64,000 bases of DNA from Chromatiales bacterium (GTDB lineage: Bacteria; Pseudomonadota; Gammaproteobacteria; SpSt-1174). Position numbers and translations under genes: made by a program. The stretch covers positions 124,001 to 188,000 of the forward strand of contig JABURS010000043.1 of the NCBI GenBank assembly GCA_014762505.1, in the 5' to 3' direction. Every line of letters begins with the position of its first letter. Within the stretch, counting starts at the first letter, position 1. The notes below the pieces were generated by a model, which was given only the letters and a program-made list of their open reading frames with translations, made no database searches and was not told the DNA's origin. Of the stretch, positions 53,985 to 62,510 are shown piece by piece.

Positions 53985-54142
53985 AGAACAGACGGGTATC
54001 ACGTCATCCTTGCATACGTGGCCGTCTTCGGCGGCCCGGGTGCCGGTCATCTCCCGGCGCCGTACCGGTTCCGACGTCCCTGTGGCGCGGAAGGCAAGCA
54101 CTGACGGGAAGCTTGGGCCGCCTTCGGGCGGCCCGTTTTTTT
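53985..54142 (+). ncRNA. Candidate small RNA (orphan plus-strand terminator)
   Basis: The 306-base gap between ydcH and the next minus-strand gene contains no credible plus-strand gene but ends in a strong plus-strand terminator. A TAGAAC -10-like hexamer (53984-53989) lies downstream of the FNR box. A transcript of about 145-150 bases would result. The 5' end and the promoter are guesses. Confidence 0.3.
54115..54142 (+). terminator. Orphan Rho-independent terminator
   Basis: GGGCCGCC (54115-54122) and GGCGGCCC (54127-54134) pair over TTCG, then G and seven T residues. Both flanking genes are on the minus strand; read in that direction the stem lacks a T-run. Confidence 0.85.
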
Positions 54143-54162
54143 GCCTGCCGGCCCGCGGGCAT

Positions 54163-54693
54163 TCACAGGCCGCGGCGCAGCCGCTTGAGGCCGTCCTGGT
54201 AGGCGGCCCAGGTCACCGGGTCGATGTCGCCGCGTTCGTCCGGGTAGGTCATGCGCCCGGGGTCGAAGTCGCCGAGGGGAATGGTCTCGCTGAGCCGGAG
54301 CTGTTCGCCGTCGGCGGCGAAGACCAGGATGAGGGTCTGGCCCTCCATGCCCGGCAGCACGGCGCCGATGAGGGCAGTGCCGGCCAGGCCGCGGGCGTTC
54401 AGGAGTTCGGCCTGTTCGCCCCGTGGCACGACGAGGGTGCCGAGAAGCTGGTGTACGGTGTCGCGGCAGCCCAGGCAGATGTCGAAATCGGCATGCGCGC
54501 CGGTTTTGTGCACGGCGGCCTCGACATCCGGGTGGTGCAGCCAGGCGTCGGCCGGGCGCAGGGGGTGCCGGTTGGGCATGCCGTTCGGCAGCAGGCGGGG
54601 GGCGTCCTCCTGGCAGCAGGGGCAACGCCAGCGCCCGACATCCGGGCCGGCGACGACGTTGGTCGTGCGGCGGGTCTTGGCGGGGTCTGTCAT
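54163..54693 (-). CDS. Unknown protein with paired CxxC motifs
   Basis: I do not recognise this 176-residue soluble protein. Its N-terminal half has CPCC (WRCPCCQEDAPRLLPNG) and later CLGC (DFDICLGCRDTVHQLLG), which could form one zinc site. The C-terminal half is a small domain with TLILVFAADGEQLRLSETIPLGDFDPGRM. ATG 54693 is chosen since the sequence before it lies in the AcuI promoter gap. It is divergent from the oxidoreductase gene. Confidence 0.65.
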   Translation of the reverse strand: MTDPAKTRRTTNVVAGPDVGRWRCPCCQEDAPRLLPNGMPNRHPLRPADAWLHHPDVEAAVHKTGAHADFDICLGCRDTVHQLLGTLVVPRGEQAELLNARGLAGTALIGAVLPGMEGQTLILVFAADGEQLRLSETIPLGDFDPGRMTYPDERGDIDPVTWAAYQDGLKRLRRGL

Positions 54694-54763
54694 GGGCCTC
54701 CCGGTGTCGTCTCTCCGCCTCGAGTATACGGCCAGTGTCTCGCGGTGAAAAAGCGGGGCATGT

Positions 54764-55795
54764 ATGCTTGTTCCCATGACACAGCCCGCCCGTTTCCGCG
54801 CCTTTCGCATCCATGCCGACGCCGAGCCCTTGCAGGCCGGTATCGAGACCCTGGGTCTCGACGACCTCACCCCCGGGGACGTGGTGGTGCGGGTGCATTA
54901 CTCCAGCGTCAACTACAAGGACGCCCTGGCGGGTACGGGCCGGGGCCGTATCCTGCGCCGCTCGGCGCTCAACGGCGGCATCGATGCGGCCGGCATCGTC
55001 GCATCCTCCGAATGCCCGGACTTCGCGCCGGGCGATGCCGTGGTCGTCACCGGCTGTGGCCTGAGCGAGACACTGGATGGCGGCTATGCCGAGTACCTGC
55101 GCGTGCCGGCCGATTGCCTCTGCCCCCTGCCCGAGGGGATGGGCCTGGCCGAGGCCATGATCATCGGCACGGCCGGCTTTACCGCCGCACTGGCCATCCA
55201 CCGCCTGGAGGAGAACCACCTCGTGCCGCAGGCGGGGCCGGTGGCCGTGACGGGGGCGAACGGTGGCGTGGGGCAGATGGCCATCGACCTGCTGGCCGCC
55301 CGTGGCTATACGGTCACCGCCTATACCTCGCGGCCCGAGCATGCCGAGACGCTGCGGGCCCTGGGCGCGGCCGAGGTGCGCGACGTGGCCGAGCTGTCGG
55401 CCGGGGAGGGGCCGCTGGGGAAGACCGAATGGGCGGCGGCCGTGGACAACCTGGGCGGCGACGCCCTCTCGGCCCTGGTGCGCCGCACGCAACCCTTTGG
55501 CTGCGTGGCGAGCATCGGTCTGGCCGCCTCGCATCGACTCGATCTCACCGTCATGCCCTTCATCCTGCGCGGGGTCAGCCTGCTCGGCATCAGCTCCGCG
55601 AACTGTCCCTGTGCCCTGCGCCGCCGGATCTGGGCGCGGCTGGGCACCGACCTGCGGCCGCGCCGGCTCGATGCCATGCACGCGCGCACCGTGACACTGG
55701 AGGAGCTCCCGGCGGTCTTCGACGACCTGCTGGGCCGGCGCCTCACCGGCCGTGTGCTGGTGACGATAGGCGCAGATGGCGAGGAGGGCACCTGA
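54764..55795 (+). CDS. AcuI/YhdH-type NADPH-dependent oxidoreductase
   Basis: This 343-residue zinc-independent medium-chain dehydrogenase is of the YhdH/AcuI group, which reduces acryloyl-CoA. It shows YSSVNYKDALAGTGRGRILRR, GGYAEYLRVPADCLCPLPEGM, the Rossmann motif VTGANGGVGQMAIDLLAARGY and a C-terminal GRVLVTIGA. ATG 54764 has AGCGGGG six bases upstream; ATG 54776 is the alternative. The next gene starts one base after its stop. Confidence 0.9.
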   Translation: MLVPMTQPARFRAFRIHADAEPLQAGIETLGLDDLTPGDVVVRVHYSSVNYKDALAGTGRGRILRRSALNGGIDAAGIVASSECPDFAPGDAVVVTGCGLSETLDGGYAEYLRVPADCLCPLPEGMGLAEAMIIGTAGFTAALAIHRLEENHLVPQAGPVAVTGANGGVGQMAIDLLAARGYTVTAYTSRPEHAETLRALGAAEVRDVAELSAGEGPLGKTEWAAAVDNLGGDALSALVRRTQPFGCVASIGLAASHRLDLTVMPFILRGVSLLGISSANCPCALRRRIWARLGTDLRPRRLDAMHARTVTLEELPAVFDDLLGRRLTGRVLVTIGADGEEGT

Positions 55796-55796
55796 G

Positions 55797-57203
55797 ATGA
55801 AACTCACCGTATACGGGGCCGCTGGCGAGGTCACGGGCTCTGCCCACCTGATCGAGGTCGGGGGGCATCGCGTGCTGTTCGACTGCGGCCTGGTCCAGGG
55901 CAGCCCCAGGGACGAGGCGCGCAATGCCGAGCCCTTCCCCTTCAATCCACAGGCGCTCGATGCGGTGGTGCTGAGCCATGCGCACATCGATCATTCCGGG
56001 CGCCTGCCCCTGCTGGTGAAGAACGGCTTTCGCGGCAAGATCTACACCCAGCGTGCCAGCCGCGACCTGTGCAAGATCATGCTCAAGGACGCGGCCTTCC
56101 TCAACGAGCGCGACGTCGAGTGGGAGAACCGCAAGCGCGAGCGCAAGGGTCTGCCCCTGCTCGAACCCCTGTACTCGGTGGACGATGCCACCGCCACCAT
56201 GCGGCAGTTTCGCGCCATCGACTACGACGAGGAGGTGGACATCGTGCGCGGCCTGCGCATCCGGCTGCGCGATGCCGGCCACATCCTCGGCTCGGCCATC
56301 GTCGAGATCTGGCTCAGTGAGGACGGCGTCGAGAAGAAGCTCGTCTTCAGCGGAGACCTGGGACAGAAGAACATGCCCATCCTGCGCGATCCGCGGGTGG
56401 TCAAGGAGGCCGACCTGGTGCTGCTGGAGAGCACCTATGGCGACCGCGAGCACCGCAGCGACGTCGACACCCTGGAGGAGATCCGCCTGGCGATCCAGGC
56501 CGCCGCCGAGGCCGGCGGCAACCTGCTCATCCCCTCCTTCGCCGTGGGGCGCGCCCAGGACATCCTCTACCTCTTCGGCAAGCACTACGACGACTGGGAG
56601 CTGGATCACTGGCAGATCTTCCTGGACAGCCCCATGGCCATCGAGGCCACCCGGGTCTACATGCAGCACGACGATCTCTATGACGCGGAGGCGCGCGAGC
56701 TGTGGAAGCAGCACAAGGCCGAGAGCCTGTTGCCGAACTTTCACTGGAGCCACACGGCCAAGCAGTCCATGCAGCTCAACAACGTGCGTTCCGGCATGAT
56801 CGTCATCGCCGGCAGCGGCATGTGCACGGGCGGCCGCATCCGGCATCACCTCAAGCACAACCTCTGGCGCAAGAACACGCACATCATCTTTCCGGGGTTT
56901 CAGGCCAAGGGCACGCCCGGGCGCGCGATCGTCGACGGTGCCGAGTTCGTGCAGCTGTGGGGCGAGCAGGTACGGGTGGCGGCCACGGTGCACACCATCA
57001 ACGGGCTCTCCGCCCATGCCGACCGCCACGGGCTCACCGAGTGGTACAGCCACTTCGAGGGCCGGCCGCCGGTGCTGCTGGTGCATGGCGAGGCCGAGGC
57101 CCAGGCGGCCTTCGCCGAGCACCTGCGCCAGACGCTGCAGGCCCCGGCACGCATCGCCCAGCGGGGCGAGGCCATCGACCTGGCGGCACCACTGCACTGG
57201 TGA
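55797..57203 (+). CDS. MBL-fold beta-CASP ribonuclease-like protein
   Basis: This 468-residue metallo-beta-lactamase protein is of the RNA-specificity (CPSF-like) type. The metal motif is HAHIDHSGRLP, followed by DAGHILGS, VFSGDLG and the beta-CASP domain with SFAVGRAQDILYLF. The C-terminal RMMBL part has GSGMCTGGRI, FQAKGTPGRAI and LSAHADRHGL. Relatives cut or trim RNA. ATG 55797 (MKLTVYGAAGEVTG) is the domain start and lies next to the upstream stop. Confidence 0.92.
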   Translation: MKLTVYGAAGEVTGSAHLIEVGGHRVLFDCGLVQGSPRDEARNAEPFPFNPQALDAVVLSHAHIDHSGRLPLLVKNGFRGKIYTQRASRDLCKIMLKDAAFLNERDVEWENRKRERKGLPLLEPLYSVDDATATMRQFRAIDYDEEVDIVRGLRIRLRDAGHILGSAIVEIWLSEDGVEKKLVFSGDLGQKNMPILRDPRVVKEADLVLLESTYGDREHRSDVDTLEEIRLAIQAAAEAGGNLLIPSFAVGRAQDILYLFGKHYDDWELDHWQIFLDSPMAIEATRVYMQHDDLYDAEARELWKQHKAESLLPNFHWSHTAKQSMQLNNVRSGMIVIAGSGMCTGGRIRHHLKHNLWRKNTHIIFPGFQAKGTPGRAIVDGAEFVQLWGEQVRVAATVHTINGLSAHADRHGLTEWYSHFEGRPPVLLVHGEAEAQAAFAEHLRQTLQAPARIAQRGEAIDLAAPLHW

Positions 57204-57257
57204 TGTCTGGAGAAGGCGCGGCGGCCACCGGGGCGCCCGACCTTCTTGCCGGTCTCC

Positions 57258-59936
57258 TTACAGATCCCGCCACACCTCGATGATCTCCGCATCCTCCGCG
57301 CTCGGGCGCTGCGAGAAGCCCAGGAATTCAGCCAGCTCCAGCATGGGCCGGTTGCCGGCCAGCACCTCGCCTTCCATGCGCCCGAGCCCCCGGGCGCGGG
57401 CGGCCTGCATGAGGCTCTTCATCAGCTGCGAGCCGATGCCCCGGTGGTGCCAGCGGTCGTCCACCACCAGGGCGAATTCGCAGCTCTCGCGGTCGGGGTT
57501 GGTGCTGTAGCGGGCCACGCCGAGCTCGCGTTCCTGGCCGTCGATCTCGGTGACGGCGATGAAGGCCATCTCCTCGTCGTAGTCGATCTGCGTGAAGCGC
57601 ACCAGCATCTTCGGGGTGAGTTCGTGCAGTGCCTGCATGAAGCGGAAGTAGCGCGACTCGTCGGACAGGTTGCGCACGAAGTCGCGCTCGATCTCGGCGT
57701 CCTCCGGGCGTATGGGCCGGATGATGATGCGGGTGCCATCCGGCAGCTGCCAGTCCTGGACCAGGTCGTGGGGATAGGGGTGGATGGCCATGTGCCCGTA
57801 GCGGTCGAGCGAGCTGCCGGGCGGGGCGACGACGATGCGCGCATCGGCCGCCACCACGCCAGCCTCGTCGGCCATCAGCGGGTTGATGTCCAGTTCCTGC
57901 ACCTCGGGCAGCTCGCAGACCAGGTCCGAGACCTTGAGCAGCGTGTCTTCCAGGGCCTTCAGCCGGACCGGCGGAAGCTGGCGGAAGCTGCCCAGCAGGC
58001 CGGCGGCGCGGGTCTGCCCGATCATGGTCTCGACGATGCGGGCATTGAGCGGCGGCAGGGCCACGGCCCGGTCGTGCAGGATCTCCACGGCGGTACCGCC
58101 CAGGCCGAAGCTGATGGCCGGGCCGAACACCGGGTCGCGCACCACGCCGATCATGAGCTCGCGGGCGTTGCGGTTGCGCACCATGCGCTCGATGGTCACG
58201 CCGCGGATACGCGCCTGCGGCGCGTGTCGCCGTGCCGTCTCCACCAGCTCTACGTAGGCGGTACGCACGGTCTGTGCATCCCCGAGGTTGAGGCGCACGC
58301 CGTCCACGTCGCTCTTGTGGGTGAGGTCGGGCGAGTCGATCTTCATCGCGACCGGATAGCCCACGGTCTCGGCGGCGATGAGTGCCTCGTTGGCGCTGCT
58401 GGCGGCCACCGCCCGTGTCACCGGGATGTGGAAGGCGGAGAGCACCGCCTTGGATTCGGTTAGGCTGAGCACCTGCCGGCCCTCGGCCAGCGCCGCCTCG
58501 ATGATCATGCGCGCGGCCGCGCGGTGCTCGTCGGCGCGTTCGGCCAGCGGCCCCGGTACCTGCAGCAGCAGTTCCTGGTTGCGTGCGTAGGCGGCCAGGT
58601 AGCCGAAGGCCTCCACCGCCGCCTCGGGGGTGCTGAACGCCGGGATGCCGGCATGACTGAAGCGCTCGCGCGCCGCCTCGACCTGGCCGTCGCCCATCCA
58701 GCAGGCCAGTACCGGTTTGTCGCTGCCGGCGGCGGCCTCGATCACGGCCTGTGCGGCGCCGTCCGGATCGGTCATGGCCTGGGGCGTGAGCATGGCCAGC
58801 ACCCCGTCGCAGGCCGGGTCCGCGAGCAGCGTGGATACCGCGACGCGGTAGCGCTCCGGCGGGGCGTCGCCCAGCACGTCCACCGGGTTGCCGTGCGACC
58901 AGTGTTCGGGCAGGGCCTTGTCCAGTGCCGCGATGCTGTCGGCGGAGGGGGGCTCGATGGACAGCCCCACCTCGATGGCCCGGTCGGTGGCGATCACGCC
59001 GGGCCCGCCGCCGTTGGTGACGATGCCCAGCCGGTTGCCGCGCGCCTGCAGGTCGCGGGCCAGGATCTCGGCCGCGGCGAAGAACTCGGAGACGCTGTGG
59101 GCGCGTACCGCCCCGGCACGCTCCAGGGCCGCGTCGAAGACGTCGTCGGCGCCGACCAGGGCACCGGTATGCGAGGCCGCGGCCCGCGAGCCCGCCTCGT
59201 GGCGGCCGGCCTTCACCGCGATCACCGGCTTGAGGCGCGCGGCCACACGCAGCCCGCTCATGAAGCGCCGCGCCTTGCGGATGCCCTCCACGTACAGCAG
59301 GATGCTCCGGGTCTTGCCGTCCATGGCGAGGTAGTCGAGCAGGTCGCCGAAGTCGAGGTCGGCGGCATCGCCCAGGGAGATGACGCTGGAAAAGCCCACA
59401 CCGCGGGCCTCCGCCCAGTCGAGGATGGCCGTGCACAGGGCGCCGGACTGGGAGACGAGGGCCAGGTTGCCCGGGCGGGCGTTGTTGCGGCTGAAGGTGG
59501 CGTTGAGTCCGATGTCCGGGCGCATCACCCCCAGGCAATTGGGCCCGACGATGCGCATGTCGTAGCGCCGGGCCGTCTCCGTCAGTTCCTGCTGCAGGCG
59601 CTCGCCCTTGCGGCCCATCTCGGCAAAGCCCGCGGTGAGGATCACGGCCGCGCGGATGCCGTGTTCGCCGCAGTCGCGGATGATGCCGGGCACGGTCGCC
59701 GCCGGGGTGGCGATGACGGCCAGGTCCACCGGGGCGTCGATCTGGTCCAGCGAGGCGAAGCAGCGTCGGCCCTGCACCCGCTTGTGCTTCGGGTTGACGG
59801 GGTAGATCTCGCCCCTGAAGCCCGCCGCCAGCAGGTTGGCGAAGACGCGCGTGCCGACGGCATTCTCGCGCTCGCTGGCGCCGAATACCGCGAGGCTGTG
59901 CGGGCGAAAGAGTTTGTTGAGATAATGCGGACCCAT
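57258..59936 (-). CDS. Acyl-CoA ligase (NDP-forming)/GNAT acetyltransferase fusion, Pat-like
   Basis: This 892-residue fusion has the size and order of PatZ/YfiQ: CoA-binding domain (1-130), ligase-CoA domains (130-460), ATP-grasp domain (about 500-700) and a C-terminal GNAT acetyltransferase (about 725-885, with VVDDRWHHRGIGSQLMKSLM). The phospho-His position of NDP-forming ligases reads AAASHTGALVG with His near 256, so ligase activity may be kept. Pat proteins acetylate and shut off acyl-CoA synthetases. ATG 59936 is the family start. Confidence 0.9.
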   Translation of the reverse strand: MGPHYLNKLFRPHSLAVFGASERENAVGTRVFANLLAAGFRGEIYPVNPKHKRVQGRRCFASLDQIDAPVDLAVIATPAATVPGIIRDCGEHGIRAAVILTAGFAEMGRKGERLQQELTETARRYDMRIVGPNCLGVMRPDIGLNATFSRNNARPGNLALVSQSGALCTAILDWAEARGVGFSSVISLGDAADLDFGDLLDYLAMDGKTRSILLYVEGIRKARRFMSGLRVAARLKPVIAVKAGRHEAGSRAAASHTGALVGADDVFDAALERAGAVRAHSVSEFFAAAEILARDLQARGNRLGIVTNGGGPGVIATDRAIEVGLSIEPPSADSIAALDKALPEHWSHGNPVDVLGDAPPERYRVAVSTLLADPACDGVLAMLTPQAMTDPDGAAQAVIEAAAGSDKPVLACWMGDGQVEAARERFSHAGIPAFSTPEAAVEAFGYLAAYARNQELLLQVPGPLAERADEHRAAARMIIEAALAEGRQVLSLTESKAVLSAFHIPVTRAVAASSANEALIAAETVGYPVAMKIDSPDLTHKSDVDGVRLNLGDAQTVRTAYVELVETARRHAPQARIRGVTIERMVRNRNARELMIGVVRDPVFGPAISFGLGGTAVEILHDRAVALPPLNARIVETMIGQTRAAGLLGSFRQLPPVRLKALEDTLLKVSDLVCELPEVQELDINPLMADEAGVVAADARIVVAPPGSSLDRYGHMAIHPYPHDLVQDWQLPDGTRIIIRPIRPEDAEIERDFVRNLSDESRYFRFMQALHELTPKMLVRFTQIDYDEEMAFIAVTEIDGQERELGVARYSTNPDRESCEFALVVDDRWHHRGIGSQLMKSLMQAARARGLGRMEGEVLAGNRPMLELAEFLGFSQRPSAEDAEIIEVWRDL

Positions 59937-59996
59937 GCCTTCCGTCTCCGTGCCTTTGCAGAGACTATAACAGCAGGCCCCATCCAAGGAGCTGCC

Positions 59997-60917
59997 ATGC
60001 TCGTCGGTCTGATCAGCCACCCGCTATGCCTAAAGCACGAGATGGGCGCCCATCATCCCGAGTGCCCACAGCGCCTGACGGCCATCGAGGACCAGCTCAT
60101 TGCGCAGGGTCTCAACATGATGTTGCGCCACTATGACGCGCCGGCGGCCACCCGCGAGCAGCTCGAGCGGGTACATGCCCCGTCCTATGTCGACGAGATC
60201 CATGCCCGCGCCCCGGCCGAGGGCCTCGTGTCGCTCGACCCCGATACACTGATGAATCCGCATAGCCTGGAGGCGGCCCTGCGCGCCGCGGGCAGCGCCG
60301 TGCTGGGCGTGGACCTGGTGATGCAGGGCGAGATCGGCGCCGCCTTCTGCAACGTGCGACCGCCGGGGCATCACGCCGAACGTGACCGGGCCATGGGTTT
60401 TTGCATCTTCAACAACGTGGCCGTGGGCGCCGCCCACGCCCTGGCCGCACATGGGCTCGAGCGCGTGGCCATCGTGGACTTCGACGTGCACCACGGCAAC
60501 GGCACCGAGCACATCTTCGCCGACGAACCGCGCGTGCTGTTCTGCTCCACCTTCCAGCACCCCTTCTATCCCCACACCGGCGCGGAGACGGACACGCCAC
60601 ACATCGTCAACGTGCCGCTGCCCGCCGGTGCCGACGGCAAGGCCTTCCGCGAGGCGGTGAGCGCCCACTGGCTGCCGCGACTCGAGGCCTTCGCCCCCGA
60701 GTTCATCTTCATCTCCGCCGGTTTCGACGGCCACATCGAGGACGACATGGCCATGCTCGCCCTGCGCGAGGACGACTACCGCTGGGTCACGCAGCAGATA
60801 CAGGCCGTGGCACACCGCCATGCGCAGGGACGCATCGTCTCCTGCCTGGAGGGCGGGTATGAACTGCACGCGCTGGGGCGCAGCGCGTTTGCGCATATCG
60901 ATGCGCTGGTGGATTAG
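59997..60917 (+). CDS. Histone-deacetylase-like amidohydrolase
   Basis: This 306-residue arginase/deacetylase-fold protein shows HHPECPQRLTAIEDQL, RPPGHHAERDRAMGFCIFNNVAVGA with the catalytic His pair, DFDVHHGNGTEHIF with metal ligands, and FISAGFDGHIEDDMA. Bacterial members act on acetylated polyamines or proteins. Its divergent partner is an acetyltransferase fusion, so the pair may set opposing acetylation states. ATG 59997 has AAGGAG upstream; the 60-base divergent gap is short. Confidence 0.92.
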   Translation: MLVGLISHPLCLKHEMGAHHPECPQRLTAIEDQLIAQGLNMMLRHYDAPAATREQLERVHAPSYVDEIHARAPAEGLVSLDPDTLMNPHSLEAALRAAGSAVLGVDLVMQGEIGAAFCNVRPPGHHAERDRAMGFCIFNNVAVGAAHALAAHGLERVAIVDFDVHHGNGTEHIFADEPRVLFCSTFQHPFYPHTGAETDTPHIVNVPLPAGADGKAFREAVSAHWLPRLEAFAPEFIFISAGFDGHIEDDMAMLALREDDYRWVTQQIQAVAHRHAQGRIVSCLEGGYELHALGRSAFAHIDALVD

Positions 60918-60924
60918 GGTCGCC

Positions 60925-61003
60925 CGGTAGGAGGCCGGCCCTCCGGCCGATGGGGCGGCTTGCGGGCATGGGTGTCATCGCCGAGGGGGCTCGGCTCCTA
61001 CCG
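60925..61003. repeat. Imperfect inverted repeat after deacetylase gene
   Basis: CGGTAGGAGGCCG (60925-60937) and CGGCTCCTACCG (60992-61003) are complementary apart from one inserted base. They share the GTAGGAG outer end with the repeats at 44753 and 61037. Confidence 0.65.
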
Positions 61004-61036
61004 TCCCTGCCCGTTTCCAGATGTAAGACGTCAGGT

Positions 61037-61060
61037 GTAGGAGCGCCCGCAAGGCGCGAT
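61037..61060 (+). repeat. Half copy of REP-like element
   Basis: This 24-base stretch (GTAGGAGCG, CCC, then GCAAGGCGCGAT) matches the left arm of the 44753 repeat except for one extra base and one change. No partner arm follows. Confidence 0.6.
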
Positions 61061-61093
61061 ACCCAGAGGTGATCCGTGTGCCGGCCGGTTTTG

Positions 61094-61120
61094 CTCTGTG
61101 ACCTCTGTGATCTCTGTGGC
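61094..61120 (+). repeat. 9-bp-period CTCTGTG repeat, copy 1
   Basis: CTCTGTGAC, CTCTGTGAT and CTCTGTGGC stand in tandem with a 9-base period. A related array is at 62476-62502 on the other side of cca. Confidence 0.65.
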
Positions 61121-61175
61121 GCATGGATGTTCGCCTCATGACGCGATGCCCATGCCTGTCAGGCGGCCTGTCCGT

Positions 61176-62396
61176 TCACCCCTCGCCCAGTTCCTCGACG
61201 GCACGGATGCGCGCTGCGTGTATCGCCCCGCCCAGTGCCTCACCGCGCAGGCCCTGGGCGACCAGCGGGGCCGGGTCGATGGCGCGTGCGGCGGCCAGGG
61301 CATGGCGCATGCGCTCGGCCTGGGGGTAGGGGCTGTCCTCGAAGCCGGTGCGGCCGCGGCTGTCGGCGTGGCAGGCAATGAGGAAATTCTCGAAGCGTTC
61401 GGGGCGGCGAAAGGCGTCGGTGCGTTCCAGGACCTCGACGATCTCCGCTGCATCGATCTCCTCGGCGCGGTGCACGTGGCCGTGCCATTGCGCGGTGATG
61501 ACGGCGAGTTCGCGGTATTCGCGCGGGGCGCGGTAGCGGTCGCAGAGCTCCTCGACGAGCTGCACGCTGCGCGCCTCGTGGCCCCGGTGACTGGGCCATT
61601 GCTCGCGTGGCGTGGTGCCCTTGCCGAGGTCATGGGTGAGGGCGGCAAAGCGCGTGGCCGGGTCGGGCGTGAGCCGGGCGCACTGCTCGAGCACCATCAG
61701 GGTGTGCACACCGGTGTCGATCTCCGGGTGCATGTCCGGGTTCTGGGGGACGCCGAACAGGGCGTCGACCGCCGGGAACAGGCGGGCCAGCGCGCCGCAG
61801 TCGCGCAGCACCTGGAAGAAGACCTGGGGCGCGTCCTCGGCCAGTGCGCGCACGAGTTCCTGCCATACGCGTTCGGGCACCAGGGCATCGACCTCGCCGG
61901 CCGTCACCATCTGTTGCATCAGCTGCCGCGTGTCCCCGGCCACGCGAAAGCCGAGCGGGGCGTAGCGGGCGGCGAAGCGCGCCGTGCGCAGGATGCGTAC
62001 CGGATCCTCGGCAAAGGCGGGGGAGACGTGGCGCAGCAGGCGCGCCTCGAGATCTTTCCTGCCGCCGAAGTAATCGATCAGCGTGCCGTCGGGCGCCTCG
62101 GCCATGGCATTCACGGTGAGGTCGCGGCGCCTGAGGTCTTCTTCCAGCGTCACGTCCGGGGCCGCGTGGAACACGAAGCCGTGGTAGCCGGGCGCGGTCT
62201 TGCGCTCCGTGCGCGCCAGCGCGTATTCGGCCTTCGTCTCGGGATGGAGGAACACAGGGAAGTCCTTGCCTACGGGCCGGAAGCCCTGGGCGACCATCTC
62301 TTCCGGGGTGGCGCCCACCACCACGTAGTCCCGTTCTTTCACGGGCCGGCCGAGGAGTGCATCGCGCACGGCGCCGCCAACGAGGTAGATCTGCAT
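61176..62396 (-). CDS. cca: CCA-adding tRNA nucleotidyltransferase (multifunctional)
   Basis: Cca adds or repairs the 3' CCA of tRNA. The 406-residue protein starts MQIYLVGGAVRDALLGRPVKERD with the catalytic DYVVVG acidic pair, has RRDLTVNAMA and EDPVRILRTARFAARY, and carries a C-terminal HD phosphohydrolase domain (FAALTHDLGKGTTP), the long gammaproteobacterial form. ATG 62396 is the domain start; the longer upstream frame is not conserved. Confidence 0.96.
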   Translation of the reverse strand: MQIYLVGGAVRDALLGRPVKERDYVVVGATPEEMVAQGFRPVGKDFPVFLHPETKAEYALARTERKTAPGYHGFVFHAAPDVTLEEDLRRRDLTVNAMAEAPDGTLIDYFGGRKDLEARLLRHVSPAFAEDPVRILRTARFAARYAPLGFRVAGDTRQLMQQMVTAGEVDALVPERVWQELVRALAEDAPQVFFQVLRDCGALARLFPAVDALFGVPQNPDMHPEIDTGVHTLMVLEQCARLTPDPATRFAALTHDLGKGTTPREQWPSHRGHEARSVQLVEELCDRYRAPREYRELAVITAQWHGHVHRAEEIDAAEIVEVLERTDAFRRPERFENFLIACHADSRGRTGFEDSPYPQAERMRHALAAARAIDPAPLVAQGLRGEALGGAIHAARIRAVEELGEG

Positions 62397-62475
62397 CGGA
62401 CTATGGTAGCGCGGACGCCGAGGAAAAGACGATAGCCGCCACAGCAGACACCACGTGAAACTGCCTCGCAATCAC

Positions 62476-62502
62476 CTCTGTGTGTTCTGTGCCCTCTGTG
62501 GC
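62476..62502 (+). repeat. 9-bp-period CTCTGTG repeat, copy 2
   Basis: CTCTGTGTG, TTCTGTGCC and CTCTGTGGC form a 9-base-period array in the same direction as copy 1. Confidence 0.6.
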
Positions 62503-62510
62503 GACCAGAC

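Noticed and set aside
53868-54104. 78-codon plus-strand frame in the ydcH gap
   Set aside because: It lacks a ribosome site and any domain, and covers the FNR box; a non-coding reading of the gap is more likely.
58524-59996. Plus-strand extension of the deacetylase-like gene over the Pat-like gene
   Set aside because: The family start MLVGLISHPLC is at 59997 with AAGGAG upstream; the extension lies antisense to a well-supported gene and matches nothing.
61098-62435. Plus-strand frame opposite cca
   Set aside because: It is antisense to a complete CCA-adding enzyme and has no recognisable domain.
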